This document shows, in pieces, positions 1-8,532 of a DNA stretch of 64,000 bases. Made by a program: the position numbers and the translations under genes. The stretch lies in contig JAOTYL010000002.1 of assembly GCA_029861865.1 (NCBI GenBank), positions 248,001 to 312,000 on the forward strand. The letters are read 5' to 3'. Position 1 is the first letter of the stretch; each line of letters starts with the position of its first letter. The notes beneath the pieces were generated by a model that worked only from the letters and a program-made list of their open reading frames with translations, did not search any database and had not been told where the DNA came from. The DNA comes from Myxococcales bacterium. GTDB taxonomy: Bacteria > Myxococcota_A > Polyangia > Polyangiales > Houyiibacteriaceae.

Positions 1-1117
1 CGAAGACGCGGTCTTCGACCTGGGTGGGCCGATCGGACGGGCCGATCAAGAGACAGGATGCGTCCGGCACGGCGTCACGCAACCGTTCGATGACAGCCCG
101 CAAGTCACGCTCGTAATCTTCGAGAGGAGACTCGTCGCCACTTTCGTTCGTGCCATAGGCCAACACGACGAGGTCGGGGTCGCGGCGTTGAAGATGCTCG
201 TGATACAGGGCGTCGTCCCACAAGAGCTGATAGCGCGCGCGCGATCCATTGATGCCCAGAGTATCGACGACGACCCCTGGTTGATCCCGTTCGACCGTCA
301 GGCCGAAAAGCCAAACCGGTCGTTTGCTGAGCGTTCGGATTTCGAAGCTATGAGGTCCGTCCGGGACCCGAAACGTGGCGTACGCGGGTTCGGCGCTCGA
401 GGCCCTCGTCGAGATCCGTCGCGCTCGTCGACCGTCGATCAGGACATCTAGGTCCCCCCCACGGGGTGTCCTCAGATAGTAAAGCTCAAAGAAACTGGCC
501 TTTCGGCCGTGATCACCCTCTTCTGCGGTCCTGACTGCGCCGAACGATCCCGGACGACTACTCGCCATTGCAACTCCGGCGAGTCCGACTCGCTCGACCT
601 CCGAGTCGCCGACGCGAATGCGATGAGTCTCCCACCGCTCGGCGTCACTCTCGATGTTGATGTCTCGATGCCGATAGGTTCGCCACGGGTGCACGGGCAC
701 GACGAAGCCATGCCCGGCATCGCCGAACCTCGCTTGCAGCTCGCGTCGAATGTGCCCAGTAAATAGATCACTCGCGACGTGGGAGGCCCCGAAGAACACC
801 AAGCGCGCTTGCCCTTCGCCAGCCTGCGCCCGTGCCAAGGCTTCGTGTAGAGCTTTCATCGACTGGCCGTCGCGATCCTCGATCGCGATATCGAGCCCCA
901 GCTTGTCGTTGGGCGGCGGCTGAAGAAGACGAGGCCCCATGCGCTGGGCCGACTTCACGGCCTCGAGAACTCCGGTCTCGTCGATCGCTGCAGGTGCCTT
1001 CGTCGCCGTGTCGGCTGACGTCGTGGCGGCGCCGTAGCCGAGCGTCCACACGCCCGCCAACGCCAATCCCATCGAAACGACCGCCAACGGCGAGCCCCAT
1101 GGATTTTCGAGCCGCAC
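1..1117 (-). CDS. SGNH/GDSL-type hydrolase, C-terminus cut by window edge
   Basis: About 372 residues are visible and the frame runs off the left edge. An N-terminal hydrophobic stretch (VVSMGLALAGVWTLGYGAA) looks like a signal anchor, so the protein is probably exported. Around residue 90 is VFFGASHVASDL, a GDS-like nucleophile block with the G-x-S-H pattern. Much later comes LVVLAYGTNES, the G-x-N block of SGNH hydrolases. The segment between them resembles a beta-rich insert. The final Asp-x-x-His block would lie outside the window. Start is taken as the GTG at 1117; an in-frame ATG at 1072 is the alternative. It is divergent from the Nudix gene. The substrate (acetyl groups on envelope glycans, or a lipid) cannot be told. 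Confidence 0.7.
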   Translation of the reverse strand, partial: MRLENPWGSPLAVVSMGLALAGVWTLGYGAATTSADTATKAPAAIDETGVLEAVKSAQRMGPRLLQPPPNDKLGLDIAIEDRDGQSMKALHEALARAQAGEGQARLVFFGASHVASDLFTGHIRRELQARFGDAGHGFVVPVHPWRTYRHRDINIESDAERWETHRIRVGDSEVERVGLAGVAMASSRPGSFGAVRTAEEGDHGRKASFFELYYLRTPRGGDLDVLIDGRRARRISTRASSAEPAYATFRVPDGPHSFEIRTLSKRPVWLFGLTVERDQPGVVVDTLGINGSRARYQLLWDDALYHEHLQRRDPDLVVLAYGTNESGDESPLEDYERDLRAVIERLRDAVPDASCLLIGPSDRPTQVEDRVF

Positions 1118-1185
1118 GTCCCCACAATGGCGATCCGTCCCGATCCAGTCAAATTGACGTGGAAACCCGCGAAAAGTCGGCCATT

Positions 1186-1716
1186 ATGCGCACCATGGTC
1201 AAGCGAGAGCTGCTGCTGAAAGCGGCGAAGTTCGACGTAGCACGATTGAAGTTCGAGGCGCCTGGCGGGACGGAGATCATTCGGGACGTCGTCGAGCATC
1301 CGGGCGCGGCGGTGATTCTGCCCGTCCTCGACGATGGCCGGGTCGTGATGATCCGAAATCTACGACGCATAGTCGGCAAAACCCTGTGGGAGCTGCCGGC
1401 TGGGACGCTGGAAGGAGGCGAGCCCCCTGAGGAGTGTGCGGCGCGTGAGCTCGAAGAGGAGACGGGCTACCGTGCCAAGACGATCAAACCCCTGACCGAG
1501 TTCTTTGCTTCACCGGGGATCTTGAACGAGAGGATGTACGGCTACCTGGCGACAGAGCTCGAGCGAACCGCGCAAGCGCTCGATGAATCCGAAGAGATTG
1601 AGGTCTTCCCCCTCCCCTCGTGGCAAGTGCGCGACATGCTGAAAGACGGACACATCGAAGATGGAAAAACCATAGCGCTACTGCTGTACTGGATGCACAT
1701 CTACACCCCTGAATGA
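1186..1716 (+). CDS. Nudix hydrolase, ADP-ribose pyrophosphatase type
   Basis: Predicted cytoplasmic Nudix pyrophosphohydrolase of 176 residues, likely cleaving ADP-ribose or another nucleotide sugar. A perfect Nudix box is visible: a Gly, five residues, Glu, seven residues, then RELEEETGY, the Mg2+-binding catalytic helix-loop. The upstream AVILPVLDDGRVVMIRNLRR and WELPAGTLEGGE segments match the ADP-ribose pyrophosphatase branch. The frame is open far upstream to 832, but that part is antisense to the divergent hydrolase gene. The ATG at 1186 (or the nearby one at 1195) fits the family N-terminus. The DUF445 gene follows after 29 bases on the same strand. Exact substrate is inferred from family only. 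Confidence 0.9.
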   Translation: MRTMVKRELLLKAAKFDVARLKFEAPGGTEIIRDVVEHPGAAVILPVLDDGRVVMIRNLRRIVGKTLWELPAGTLEGGEPPEECAARELEEETGYRAKTIKPLTEFFASPGILNERMYGYLATELERTAQALDESEEIEVFPLPSWQVRDMLKDGHIEDGKTIALLLYWMHIYTPE

Positions 1717-1745
1717 CCCACTGAAACCAGACCGTCAGAACCGCG

Positions 1746-2984
1746 ATGGAATTGCTAACCCGTATTCAAGAAAACTGGATTGTCCTGCTGATCCCCTTGA
1801 TCAGCGCCTTCGTCGGATGGTTCACGAATGTCGTCGCCGTCAAAATGATGTTCCATCCGGTCGAGTTCGTCGGCATTCCCCCGTACCTGGGATGGCAAGG
1901 TGTTATTCCAGCCAATGCTCTACGTCTCGCCAGAGTATCGAACGCGCTGATCACGGAAAAGCTTCTGTCGTTGCGGGACCTCTTCGATACGAGTTTCCGC
2001 GCAGAGGTCTTTACAGGCAAACTCGGAGCGGTCGTCGATGACATTACCGAACAGGCAATAGACGAGGTCGCGAACAACCATGCCAAGCCGATGTGGGACA
2101 ACAGCGGCGAGTTCATGCAGAACAAGGTACGGGCTTTGGTGCGCGCAGAGGTCGTCGAAGTCTCGCGGGCCATTGCCATGGACATGGCGGACGACATCGA
2201 CGCGATTCTCAACATCGAAAAGACGATCCTGGAGGCAATCGAGCGTCACAAAGGCCTCATGGGCGAAATGTTCTACGACGTTGGTCGCAAAGAGTTCAGA
2301 TTCATCGAGCGTTCGGGCCTGTACTTCGGTTTTCTCTTTGGCATTGTTCAAATGGCGGTGTGGGTGATGTATCCGGCGCCATGGATCTTGCCTGCGGCGG
2401 GGTTCGGGGTCGGCTACATGACCAATTGGATCGCCCTGAAGCTGGTGTTTCATCCTCGAGAGCCGGTGAAGATCGGTCCGGTGACCGTGCAAGGGCTCTT
2501 TCACAAGCGTCAGGCAGAGGTCGCGCAAGCATTTGGTCGAACCGTGGCCGACAAGGTCCTCAATGCCGACAACATCGTCATCTCGGTCATGGACAGCCCA
2601 GGTGCCCTTCGGATGAACGAGATCGTCGCGCAGCGAGTCGGCGAGCTGATCTCCAAGTACGAAGCCCACCCGATGGCCGCCCTGGTGCTCCCCATCGAAA
2701 AACGCCCTTTGCTTCGTGCCGAATTGCTCGAGCGGCTCGAGCGGGAATGGCCGAAACCTGGGGGCTTCTTCCATACCTTCGCCGGCGAGGCGGTAGACCT
2801 TCAGGGAGAGCTCGAGCGCCGAATGGCATCACTGGACAGGGAGACCTACGAAGGCGTGCTCCGGCCCGCGTTTCAACAGGACGAGTGGAAGCTGATCGCC
2901 GCGGGGGCGGTGCTCGGGACCGTGGCCGGCGTATTGCAGCTGGTCTACATCTTCGGCGACGCGATGGAGCGCCTCAGCCGATAG
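1746..2984 (+). CDS. DUF445 family membrane protein
   Basis: 412-residue membrane protein with two copies of the DUF445 signature. The first is VGWFTNVVAVKMMFHP followed by GWQGVIPANALRLARV near residues 23-60. The second is GYMTNWIALKLVFHP followed by TVQGLFHKRQAEVA near 225-260. One hydrophobic segment is N-terminal, a hairpin of two lies in the middle before the second copy (FGFLFGIVQMAVWVMYP, WILPAAGFGVGY), and one lies near the C-terminus. The family is conserved in bacteria, but I know of no established reaction for it. It may be co-transcribed with the Nudix gene 29 bases upstream. Confidence 0.85.
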   Translation: MELLTRIQENWIVLLIPLISAFVGWFTNVVAVKMMFHPVEFVGIPPYLGWQGVIPANALRLARVSNALITEKLLSLRDLFDTSFRAEVFTGKLGAVVDDITEQAIDEVANNHAKPMWDNSGEFMQNKVRALVRAEVVEVSRAIAMDMADDIDAILNIEKTILEAIERHKGLMGEMFYDVGRKEFRFIERSGLYFGFLFGIVQMAVWVMYPAPWILPAAGFGVGYMTNWIALKLVFHPREPVKIGPVTVQGLFHKRQAEVAQAFGRTVADKVLNADNIVISVMDSPGALRMNEIVAQRVGELISKYEAHPMAALVLPIEKRPLLRAELLERLEREWPKPGGFFHTFAGEAVDLQGELERRMASLDRETYEGVLRPAFQQDEWKLIAAGAVLGTVAGVLQLVYIFGDAMERLSR

Positions 2985-3032
2985 CCCTCGACCGCTTGGC
3001 GAACGCCCGCTCAACGGCTAGAACTTGGCGCC

Positions 3033-3887
3033 GTGGAACGAACTGCCACACTTCTGGTTTGCTGCCCGGACCGTAAGGGCCTCGTCGCCGCGCTCGCGCA
3101 GCTGCTCTATGGCCACGGTGCGAACATCCTAGATGCCGATCAACACACCGACCCTGTGGCTGGCCAGTTCTTCCAGCGCATCAAATTCGACCTTTCCGAG
3201 CTCCGCACCGACCGAACCAGCCTCGAAACGGCGATCGCCGAAGTCGCCAACCGTTTTGGGATGAGCTGGCGACTGGCCGACGGCAAGCAGCGAGCGCGAA
3301 CGGCGATCTTCGTGTCGAAGTATGATCACTGCTTATACGACTTGCTCCTCCGGCAGCGGTCCGGGGAGCTCGCCACCGACATTCCACTCATCCTCAGCAA
3401 CCACGCCAACCTCGAACCAGTCGCCGCGCAGTTCGGGGTCCCGTTTCACCATCTTCCCGTCACCAAGGACACCAAGCGCTCCCAAGAGGACAAAGCGATC
3501 GAGCTCATGCAGGCGGCCGACATCAATCTAGTCGTGCTCGCCCGCTACATGCAGATCCTGACCCAAGATTTCCTCGAAGCGTATCCGAACCAAGTGATCA
3601 ACATCCATCACTCGTTCCTGCCGGCTTTCATGGGCAGCAAGCCTTACCACCGTGCCTACGAGCGCGGCGTGAAGTTGATCGGTGCAACGGCGCACTATGC
3701 CACTTCAGATTTGGACGAGGGCCCGATCATCGAGCAGGATGTGGTTCGGTGCTCCCACCGGGATTCGGTGCAGGATCTCGTGCGCAAGGGCCGCGACCTC
3801 GAGAAGGTCGTCTTAGCGCGAGCGGTGCGGTGGCACCTTGACGATCGCGTCCTCGTCTATGACAACAAGACGGTAGTCTTCAACTAA
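3033..3887 (+). CDS. purU: Formyltetrahydrofolate deformylase
   Basis: Hydrolyses 10-formyltetrahydrofolate to formate and tetrahydrofolate, balancing one-carbon pools and supplying formate for purine synthesis. The 284 residues match the family length. An N-terminal ACT-type regulatory domain (LLVCCPDRKGLVAALAQLL) is followed by a formyltransferase fold. Near residue 190 is NIHHSFLPAFMG, carrying the catalytic Asn and His. LDEGPIIEQDVVR provides the catalytic Asp loop. The start is GTG at 3033. It is followed after 17 bases by the crotonase gene, which has its own Shine-Dalgarno. Confidence 0.95.
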   Translation: MERTATLLVCCPDRKGLVAALAQLLYGHGANILDADQHTDPVAGQFFQRIKFDLSELRTDRTSLETAIAEVANRFGMSWRLADGKQRARTAIFVSKYDHCLYDLLLRQRSGELATDIPLILSNHANLEPVAAQFGVPFHHLPVTKDTKRSQEDKAIELMQAADINLVVLARYMQILTQDFLEAYPNQVINIHHSFLPAFMGSKPYHRAYERGVKLIGATAHYATSDLDEGPIIEQDVVRCSHRDSVQDLVRKGRDLEKVVLARAVRWHLDDRVLVYDNKTVVFN

Positions 3888-3904
3888 CCCCTCGAGGAGG
3901 TCGC

Positions 3905-4699
3905 ATGTCCGACAGAGTTAAGCTCACCATCGATAACGGCGTGGCCACCGTTCGCCTTTCGCGGGGCGACAAGCTCAATGGGCTGGACCCGGACATGTTC
4001 GACGCGTTGATCGAGACAGGGAAGCGCGTGGCGACAGACACGGCGGTGCGCGCGGTCGTCTTGCACGGCGAAGGCAAGGGCTTCTGCGCCGGTCTCGACT
4101 TCCAGGCATTCATGGCTACAGCCGATATCAACGAGAAGTTGCTCGAGCGCGGCGCTGAAAGCCCAGCGAATGTCGCGCAGCGAGCCGCGTGGGTTTGGCA
4201 GGAAGTCCCGGTGCCGGTGATCGCCGCCGTGCACGGGGTCGCGTTCGGCGGGGGTTTGCAGATCGCCCTCGGCGCCGACCTCCGCTACGTCAGGCCGGAC
4301 GCGAAGCTCTCGGTGATGGAGATCAGGTGGGGACTGATTCCAGACATGAGCATCACGCAAACACTGCTTCGGCTCGTTCCGATCGACATCGCGAAGGAGC
4401 TCACGATTACCGGCCGAATCCTGTCGGGCACCGAGGCCGTGGAGCTCGGTGTTGCGACCAAGGTCTGTGAGGATCCGCTCGAGGAGGCGCACGCCATGGC
4501 AAGGCTCATCACCAAGAAGTCACCCCACGCGATCCGTGCCGCGAAGAGACTTTTCAACGAGGCCCCGGACTTGTCGCAAGCCGATGCGCTCAAGCTCGAG
4601 ACCGAGCTGCAGGTAGCGCTCCTCGGAAGCCCCAATCAAATGGAGGCGGTCCAGGCCAACATGATGAAGCGCGATCCCTCATTCGCCGACCCCGAGTGA
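3905..4699 (+). CDS. Enoyl-CoA hydratase/isomerase (crotonase) family protein
   Basis: 264-residue crotonase-fold enzyme acting on an acyl-CoA thioester. The two oxyanion-hole segments are visible: LHGEGKGFCAGLDF near residues 57-70 and GVAFGGGLQIALGADLRY near 110-127. The following active-site loop reads IRWGLIPDMSITQTL instead of the canonical GAGGTQ type, placing it in a subgroup whose exact reaction is uncertain. A strong GAGGAGG-type Shine-Dalgarno sits just before the ATG. It ends one base before the convergent ferrochelatase gene. Fatty-acid or branched-chain beta-oxidation is the likely setting, by inference. Confidence 0.9.
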   Translation: MSDRVKLTIDNGVATVRLSRGDKLNGLDPDMFDALIETGKRVATDTAVRAVVLHGEGKGFCAGLDFQAFMATADINEKLLERGAESPANVAQRAAWVWQEVPVPVIAAVHGVAFGGGLQIALGADLRYVRPDAKLSVMEIRWGLIPDMSITQTLLRLVPIDIAKELTITGRILSGTEAVELGVATKVCEDPLEEAHAMARLITKKSPHAIRAAKRLFNEAPDLSQADALKLETELQVALLGSPNQMEAVQANMMKRDPSFADPE

Positions 4700-5746
4700 T
4701 CAGGGCTTGCTAGGCGGCCGGGACACCTTTGCTTCGTACTGACAGCAATCGGGGGGGCACACATCGTGTGACGGGCCGCGCTTGCCAACCGCTTGCCGCG
4801 TTTCCGTCCGGCCGAGGCGCTCCTCGATGAGCTCGCGGATCATCGAGACGAAAGCCGGATGCGTTCCCACGGTAGCTGATCGTGTCAGAGTAATGCCGAG
4901 ATTGTTCGCGTGATTACGCGCCTCGATATCGAGGTCCCAGACCACCTCCATATGGTCCGACAGGAACCCTATCGGTGCGACGACAACGTCCTTGACGTTG
5001 ATCCGCGCAAGTGCGTCGAGATGCTCCAGGATGTCGGGGCCGAGCCAGGGCACGTGCGGGGGTCCGCTTCGGCTTTGGTAAACCAGCTGCCAACGATCGT
5101 TGCGCGCCCCCTCCGCGACGAGCCGTGCCGTCTCTTCCAGCTGGTCCGTGTAGTCGGAGGTCTCCGCCATCGAGATTGGAATGCTGTGTGCGCTAAACGC
5201 AATGCGCGCGCTTTCCCGACGCTCCTTGGGAAGCGTCCCGAGAGCGGCGAGCAGGCCGTCGACATTAGCCTCGATGAAGCCCGGATGGTTGTAGAAGGCG
5301 CGTATCTTGTCGACCTCGGGAGCTCCGTCGCCTATCTCCTGTCGGGCCTCCTCGATGCTCTCGCGATACTGGCGGCAGCCGCTATAGCTGCTGTACCCCG
5401 AAGTCACGAAGGCAAGCGCGCGCTTTCGTCCGTCTGCTTTCATCCGACGCAAGGCATCTCCAAACATGGGATCCCAATTGCGGTTACCCCAATAGATCGG
5501 AAGATCGATGTCGTGTGCCTTCAACTCCTCCTCGAGCGCGGCAATCAAAGCGCGATTCTGTTCGTTGATCGGACTCTTGCCGTCGAAATGATAGTAGTGC
5601 TCTGCGACTTCCTCGAGTCGCTCCTTGGGAACGTTCTTCCCCCTCACGACGTTTTCGAGGAAAGGCATGACATCCTCGCGCTGCTCGGGCCCCCCAAAGG
5701 AAGCGAAGAGCAAGCTGTCGTACTCTGGTGGGGGTTCTTTGCTCAC
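4700..5746 (-). CDS. hemH: Ferrochelatase, possibly coproporphyrin type
   Basis: Inserts Fe2+ into a porphyrin late in heme synthesis. The 348-residue protein has the metal-site His in FSAHSIPISMAETSDY and the conserved acidic motif GFLSDHMEVVWDLDIEA. The Met-containing SIPISMA region and YQSRSGPPHVPWLGPD resemble the coproporphyrin III ferrochelatase branch (CpfC), so the substrate may be coproporphyrin rather than protoporphyrin. A C-terminal CPPDCCQYE cluster of three cysteines recalls the [2Fe-2S] ligands of some bacterial ferrochelatases. The start is GTG. It ends head-on against the crotonase gene and is divergent from the MBL hydrolase gene. Confidence 0.92.
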   Translation of the reverse strand: MSKEPPPEYDSLLFASFGGPEQREDVMPFLENVVRGKNVPKERLEEVAEHYYHFDGKSPINEQNRALIAALEEELKAHDIDLPIYWGNRNWDPMFGDALRRMKADGRKRALAFVTSGYSSYSGCRQYRESIEEARQEIGDGAPEVDKIRAFYNHPGFIEANVDGLLAALGTLPKERRESARIAFSAHSIPISMAETSDYTDQLEETARLVAEGARNDRWQLVYQSRSGPPHVPWLGPDILEHLDALARINVKDVVVAPIGFLSDHMEVVWDLDIEARNHANNLGITLTRSATVGTHPAFVSMIRELIEERLGRTETRQAVGKRGPSHDVCPPDCCQYEAKVSRPPSKP

Positions 5747-5826
5747 GGCCGAACTCTCGCCCCTAAAATCGCCGGTGGCAAGTGAACGGTCTTGCCAAGC
5801 GATCGCAGCTGTGCTCTAGGTCGCTT

Positions 5827-6606
5827 GTGCGGGTGACGATCCTCGGAAGCGGGAGCGAGGGGAATGCGCTTCTTCTGGAATCCGACGCGACGAGCATCGT
5901 CGTAGACGCCGGTCTTTCGCACCGAAAGCTCGTTGCGAGGCTGGCGACCCTCGGGCGAGGCACCCCGAATGTTTCATCGGTGTTGATCACCCATGGGCAT
6001 ACGGATCACGCAGCGCACGCCTCGGTGTACGCGACGCGATGGGGCTGCCCGGTACGCGCGACTGCGGTCACTCTGAAGTCGCTCAGACTGCGGTCGGCGG
6101 TGGAATCCCATCCCTTCATCGTGGGGCGCAGGTTCCGCGTCGGTGACATCACGGTGCACAGTTGCGCGGTTCCGCACGATGCGCCGCAAGTGGCATTGGT
6201 GTTCGAAACGGCGTTCACCAAGATCGGCCTCGTCACTGACCTCGGGCACGTTCCGAAGGGCCTGTCGCGCTTCCTAAGAGGATGCGACACCCTTCTTCTC
6301 GAAAGCAATCACGACCCGGAGATGCTTCGAATGGGACCCTACCCTGCAGTCGTCAAGCGGCGGGTGGCCAGCGCTCTTGGACACCTCTCCAACGAACAAG
6401 CGAGCGACCTTCTCGCGGATCTTTCGCACGCCCCCGCCTGCGTGGTGTTGATGCACCTCTCGAAAACCAACAACTCGGTTAGACTCGCACGGAGCTCGGC
6501 CGAAGCTGCCTTAGGGCACCAGCAGACTCAGCTCCTCATCGCGCGACAACACGAGCCGATGGAGCTTCCGTACGTTGGCGCCCAACAACTCCAACTAGGG
6601 CTCTAA
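5827..6606 (+). CDS. MBL-fold metallo-hydrolase (YycJ/WalJ-like)
   Basis: About 259-residue cytoplasmic metallo-beta-lactamase-fold hydrolase. The N-terminal VTILGSGSEGNALLLE and VVDAGLSHRKL match the YycJ/WalJ group of putative exonucleases. The metal motif is LITHGHTDHAAH, and further ligands are suggested by VPHDA, VTDLGHV and LLLESNHDPEML. HLSNEQASDLL near the C-terminus is the group's conserved His-Leu-Ser element. GTG at 5827, preceded by an AGG, gives the family N-terminus; an ATG at 5782 would add 15 residues. It precedes speE by six bases, so the two are probably co-transcribed. Confidence 0.88.
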   Translation: MRVTILGSGSEGNALLLESDATSIVVDAGLSHRKLVARLATLGRGTPNVSSVLITHGHTDHAAHASVYATRWGCPVRATAVTLKSLRLRSAVESHPFIVGRRFRVGDITVHSCAVPHDAPQVALVFETAFTKIGLVTDLGHVPKGLSRFLRGCDTLLLESNHDPEMLRMGPYPAVVKRRVASALGHLSNEQASDLLADLSHAPACVVLMHLSKTNNSVRLARSSAEAALGHQQTQLLIARQHEPMELPYVGAQQLQLGL

Positions 6607-6612
6607 GCGACG

Positions 6613-7452
6613 ATGGGCCTTTGGTACGACGAAACCTTCGACGGTCACACCCGACTCGGTCTTCGCGTCAAACAGACCCTCTTCTCCGACGAGAGCCCTT
6701 ACCAAAAGGTCGAGGTGATCGACACGGTCGCCTTTGGGCGGGTCCTGGTCATCGACAACATCTTCATGACGAGCGAGTACGACGAGTTTCTCTATCACGA
6801 GATGCTCGTGCATCCGTCACTCACCACCGCGCCCGAGATCGAGCGAGTGCTAGTCATCGGTGGTGGCGACGGTGGCACCGTACGTGAGGTGCTCCGATAC
6901 TCCGACGTGAAAGAATGCGTGATGATCGAGATCGACCAGACGGTCGTCGATGCATCCAAGAAGTTCTTGCCGAGTATTGGAACAGCGTGGGATGACCCAC
7001 GACTCGACGTGCGTTTCATCGACGGCATCGACTACGTAAAGCACAGCGACGATCCCAAGTACGACGTCGTGCTTCTCGATGGGACCGATCCAATCGGGCC
7101 GGGCGCGGTCCTCTTCGATCAAGCCTTCTATCAGGGATGCAAGCGAATGCTCGCCCCTGACGGAGTCATGGCTCTGCAAAGCGCGTCACCGCTTCTGATG
7201 ATGGATGTGTTCGTCGAAACTCAACACAAGCTGCGAAGCCTGTTCGCGGAAGTGCATCCGTACATGGGGCCGGTACCGCTCTACGGCACGGGCACCTGGA
7301 GCTGGACGTGGTGCTCCGACACCGGCGAGCCACTCAGGGCGATTCCGGAGCGGCAAGCCGAGATCGTCGAGGCAGCGAAGGCCTACAACGACGAGCTTCA
7401 CCGAGCGGTCTTCGCGCTCCCGAACTACGTGAAACGCGCGCTCAAGCTCTGA
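6613..7452 (+). CDS. speE: Spermidine synthase (polyamine aminopropyltransferase)
   Basis: Transfers the aminopropyl group of decarboxylated S-adenosylmethionine to putrescine, giving spermidine. The 279 residues equal the family norm. Visible motifs are LVIGGGDGGTVREVLRY (cofactor-binding glycine loop) and the acidic MIEID strand end. VLLDGTDPIGPGAVLF carries the catalytic Asp region with the DPIGP signature, and YGTGTWSWTWCSD is the usual C-terminal Trp-rich motif. It lies six bases after the MBL gene. No speD is visible nearby, so the aminopropyl donor pathway must be elsewhere. Confidence 0.95.
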   Translation: MGLWYDETFDGHTRLGLRVKQTLFSDESPYQKVEVIDTVAFGRVLVIDNIFMTSEYDEFLYHEMLVHPSLTTAPEIERVLVIGGGDGGTVREVLRYSDVKECVMIEIDQTVVDASKKFLPSIGTAWDDPRLDVRFIDGIDYVKHSDDPKYDVVLLDGTDPIGPGAVLFDQAFYQGCKRMLAPDGVMALQSASPLLMMDVFVETQHKLRSLFAEVHPYMGPVPLYGTGTWSWTWCSDTGEPLRAIPERQAEIVEAAKAYNDELHRAVFALPNYVKRALKL

Positions 7453-7478
7453 AGGTAGCGCTGGCACGGGCACGGACA

Positions 7479-8468
7479 CTATCGCCAGCTCAGTACCAGC
7501 TTCCCGAATGTCTCATTGGCATCCATACGCGCATGCGCGGCCTGGATTTCCGTCATCGGCAAGACCTCGTCGATGATCGGTTGAAGCTCACCAGTTTCGA
7601 ATTTACCGAGCATCTCACGGGAAAACGTCGCTGTCAGCTCGGCTTTCTCCGCGCGCGAGCGACTTCGCAACACGGACCCACGAATCGACGCACGCTTGGC
7701 AAGGAGAACGCCGAGAGACAGCTCCCCCTTCACGCCTCCCATCAGACCGATCACGATGATGCGGCCCTTCGCAGCAATGACCTTCAGGTTTTGCGTGAGG
7801 TATGCGGCCCCAACCGTGTCGAGGATGACATCGACGCCTCCGGGCATGGCTTCCAACACCTGGTCGGCAAACTTGCCGTCGTCGATCAGGACGGCATGGT
7901 CGAGCCCAAGCGACGAGCAGCGCGCGAGCTTGTCTACGGTTCTAGAGGTGCCGACGGAGGTCGCCCCAGCCACGGTCGCGAGCTGAATCCCCGCCGTACC
8001 AACGCCACTTGCCACTGCATGGAACAAAACCGACTCGCTGCGCCGAAGGCCACCTTGGAGCACGACGGCATCGTACGCCGTGAGAAACACTTCCGGTATC
8101 GCAGCCCCCTGTTCGAGCGACAGCCCATCGGGAACGCGCATCAGCTCCCGGGCTTCCGTGACGACCCGTTCGGCCATTCCGCCGCCGCCAACGATGCCCA
8201 TCACCCGATCACCGGGCGCCCAGCCTTCGACCTTGGCACCCGCGGCTTCGACGATACCGGCGAACTCGAGCCCGGGCACATCACTCGGGACGCCGGGCGG
8301 CGCAGGATAAAGCCCTCGGCGTTGCAGGCAGTCTGCGCGGTTCAAGCCCGCTGCCTCGACTCGTACGAGTACTTGGGTCGGGCTAGGTTTCGGGAGCTCG
8401 ATCTCGCCTATCTCCAATACTTCTGGACCGCCCGCTTCGCGAATTCGAACTGCTCTTGCTCTCGGCAT
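7479..8468 (-). CDS. NAD(P)H-quinone oxidoreductase, zinc-less MDR family
   Basis: 329-residue medium-chain dehydrogenase/reductase of the quinone oxidoreductase (PIG3-like) branch. The N-terminal catalytic domain contains AAGLNRADCLQRRGLYPAPPG, a hallmark of this branch, and PGLEFAGIV. The Rossmann part contains LFHAVASGVGTAGIQLA and IIVIGLMGG. There are no structural-zinc cysteines, as expected. The ATG at 8468 begins MPRARAVRIREAGGPEVLEI, the family start; the open frame further upstream is antisense to the divergent acyl-CoA ligase. Probable role is NADPH-dependent reduction of quinones or other electrophiles; substrate unknown. Confidence 0.92.
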   Translation of the reverse strand: MPRARAVRIREAGGPEVLEIGEIELPKPSPTQVLVRVEAAGLNRADCLQRRGLYPAPPGVPSDVPGLEFAGIVEAAGAKVEGWAPGDRVMGIVGGGGMAERVVTEARELMRVPDGLSLEQGAAIPEVFLTAYDAVVLQGGLRRSESVLFHAVASGVGTAGIQLATVAGATSVGTSRTVDKLARCSSLGLDHAVLIDDGKFADQVLEAMPGGVDVILDTVGAAYLTQNLKVIAAKGRIIVIGLMGGVKGELSLGVLLAKRASIRGSVLRSRSRAEKAELTATFSREMLGKFETGELQPIIDEVLPMTEIQAAHARMDANETFGKLVLSWR

Positions 8469-8532
8469 GAGGCCGATCGTAACCCGTGATGCCAAGCCGT
8501 CCAGTGGCAACGGCCGTGCTACGTTCGCGACG

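Noticed and set aside
1920-2774. 284-codon minus-strand open frame
   Set aside because: Antisense to the DUF445 gene; no recognisable protein features.
4910-5785. 291-codon plus-strand open frame
   Set aside because: Antisense to ferrochelatase, which shows its conserved His and Glu motifs.
7308-8489. 393-codon plus-strand open frame
   Set aside because: Overlaps the spermidine synthase end and is antisense to the quinone oxidoreductase; Arg-rich composition typical of a shadow frame.
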